From JANYIP01 sp031394045 (GTDB lineage Bacteria > Actinomycetota > Actinomycetes > Prado026), in contig JANMWN010000296.1 in assembly GCA_031394045.1 (NCBI GenBank), positions 1 through 7,239 of the forward strand: 7,239 nt of DNA. The letters are read 5' to 3'. Made by a program: the position numbers and the translations under genes. The notes beneath the pieces are model-generated. The model saw only the letters and a list, made by a program, of their open reading frames with translations, had not been told where the DNA came from and made no database searches. Position 1 is the stretch's first letter. Each line of letters starts with the position of its first letter. Positions 6,313 to 7,239 of the stretch are shown one piece after another.

Positions 6313-7182
6313 GTGCAGCCTGATCGATCGACTGCGGCCCTGGTCACCGGCTGCTCGTCCGGCATCGGGCGAGGCGTGGCCCTGACCCTGCACGCGGCCG
6401 GGTACTCCGTGTACGCCACCGCGCGCCGGCCCGAGGTCATCAGCGACCTGGCCGACGCCGGGATGTCGACGCTGGCGCTGGACGTCACCGACGAGGCCTC
6501 GATGGCGGCGGCCGTCGCGCGGGTGGTCGCCGATCATGGTGCGGTCGGCGTGCTCGTCAACAACGCCGGCTACGCCTTGCAGGGCACCATCGAGGAGACC
6601 GACCTGGCCGAGGTACGCCGACAGTTCGAGACCAACGTGTTCGGGCTGGTCCGGCTGACCCAGCTCGTGCTGCCGGGGATGCGGGCGCAGGGGTGGGGGC
6701 GCGTGGTCAACATCGGTTCGATGGGCGGCCGGTTCACGTTCCCCGGGGGCGGTTTCTACCACGCGTCCAAGCATGCGGTCGAGGCGGTGAGCGACGCGCT
6801 GCGGCTCGAGGTGGCTCCCTTCGGCGTACGCGTGTCGCTGGTGCAGCCGGGTCCCGTCCAGAGCTCGTTCGGCGACACCGCGATCGCCAGCATCGGTGTC
6901 TTCGACGGCGCTGACAGTGCCGGTGGCGACTACGCGGACTTCAACGCCGAGCTGAGCGAGCGCTATGCGGCCGCGTACTCCAACTCGCCGAGCGACTTGA
7001 ACGTCACGGTCGACGACGTCGCCAAGGTCGTGCTGCGCGCGGTCCGGAGCGAGCACCCCCGCGCCAGGTACGCGGTCGGGATGATGGCCAAGACCTTGAT
7101 CACGACCCGGCGCCTCGTGCCGGACCCAGTGTGGGACCGCATCGTCAAGGCCACCTGGCCTACCCCGAGGTCGAACCGCTGA
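6313..7182 (+). CDS. Classical short-chain dehydrogenase/reductase (SDR)
   Basis: This 289-residue cytoplasmic oxidoreductase interconverts a carbonyl and an alcohol using NAD(P)H. It has the dinucleotide motif TGCSSGIG (12-19), LDVTD (56-60), NNAG (83-86), and the full catalytic set Asn108, Ser136, Tyr149 and Lys153 (YHASK), followed by PGPVQSSF (179-186). The paired arginines after the second strand (ATARRPE, 35-41) suggest NADP(H), by family rule. The GTG start has a strong GGAGG 6 bases upstream. It begins 21 bp after the permease stop on the same strand, so it is probably co-transcribed and may process the imported compound or the product of the divergent aminotransferase. The substrate is unknown. 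The C-terminal region after about residue 190 is the part that normally sets specificity. The 57 bases after the stop show nothing I can name. Confidence 0.92.
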   Translation: MQPDRSTAALVTGCSSGIGRGVALTLHAAGYSVYATARRPEVISDLADAGMSTLALDVTDEASMAAAVARVVADHGAVGVLVNNAGYALQGTIEETDLAEVRRQFETNVFGLVRLTQLVLPGMRAQGWGRVVNIGSMGGRFTFPGGGFYHASKHAVEAVSDALRLEVAPFGVRVSLVQPGPVQSSFGDTAIASIGVFDGADSAGGDYADFNAELSERYAAAYSNSPSDLNVTVDDVAKVVLRAVRSEHPRARYAVGMMAKTLITTRRLVPDPVWDRIVKATWPTPRSNR

Positions 7183-7239
7183 TCCGGCCTGCCGACGCTG
7201 CTACGTCCCACTGGCGGGTGAACCAGATGGCACGCTAAC

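Noticed and set aside
6995..7015. TTGAACGTCA inside the SDR gene resembles the operator half-site
   Set aside because: It matches only part of the half-site, lacks a mirrored arm, and lies within coding sequence, so chance is the simpler explanation.
7140..7238. Possible alternative C-terminus for the SDR in another plus-strand frame, ending in SHWRVNQMAR at a TAA
   Set aside because: The SDR frame ends naturally at 7180-7182 after a plausible C-terminus and normal family length. There is no sign of a frameshift, and the other frame has no ribosome site of its own here.

Overview
The window comes from a high-GC Gram-positive genome, most likely an actinomycete. Three things point there: the strong G/C bias at third codon positions, the DUF222 (13E12-type) protein fragment at the left edge, and an actinobacterial-type LexA box. 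The genus cannot be fixed from this sequence; Nocardioides-like or related Actinomycetota are reasonable guesses only.

Layout. Bases 1-404 (minus strand) hold the N-terminal 134 codons of a DUF222 protein, a family that usually ends in an HNH nuclease domain. It is cut by the window edge and preceded at 418-433 by a perfect SOS-box palindrome. After a 171-bp gap, the rest of the window is one divergent locus built around a PotABCD-like ABC importer. Leftward from about 3031 run a class III PLP aminotransferase (1652-3031) and the importer ATPase (576-1649), which is close-coupled to it. Rightward from 3139 run a Tat-exported substrate-binding lipoprotein (3139-4461), two six-helix permeases (4463-5368 and 5365-6291) and a short-chain dehydrogenase/reductase (6313-7182). 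These genes are 1 bp apart, overlapping by 4 bp, and 21 bp apart, so they look like one transcript.

The 107-bp space between the two arms (3032-3138) contains a perfect 16-bp palindrome, GACTGAACGTTCAGTC, and a further half-site exactly 16 bp downstream. Both overlap plausible promoters in each direction. One regulator, probably TetR-like and not encoded here, could therefore control both arms together.

How the genes may work together (inference). The lipoprotein captures a small cationic or amine-containing solute. The two permeases and the ATPase import it. The aminotransferase and the SDR then convert it, for example by exchanging amine for carbonyl and by carbonyl/alcohol redox. The substrate is unknown. 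By-eye comparison with E. coli PotD suggests several polyamine-contacting residues are not conserved, so a ligand other than putrescine or spermidine is possible. I found no tRNA, rRNA, CRISPR array, insertion sequence or convincing intrinsic terminator.
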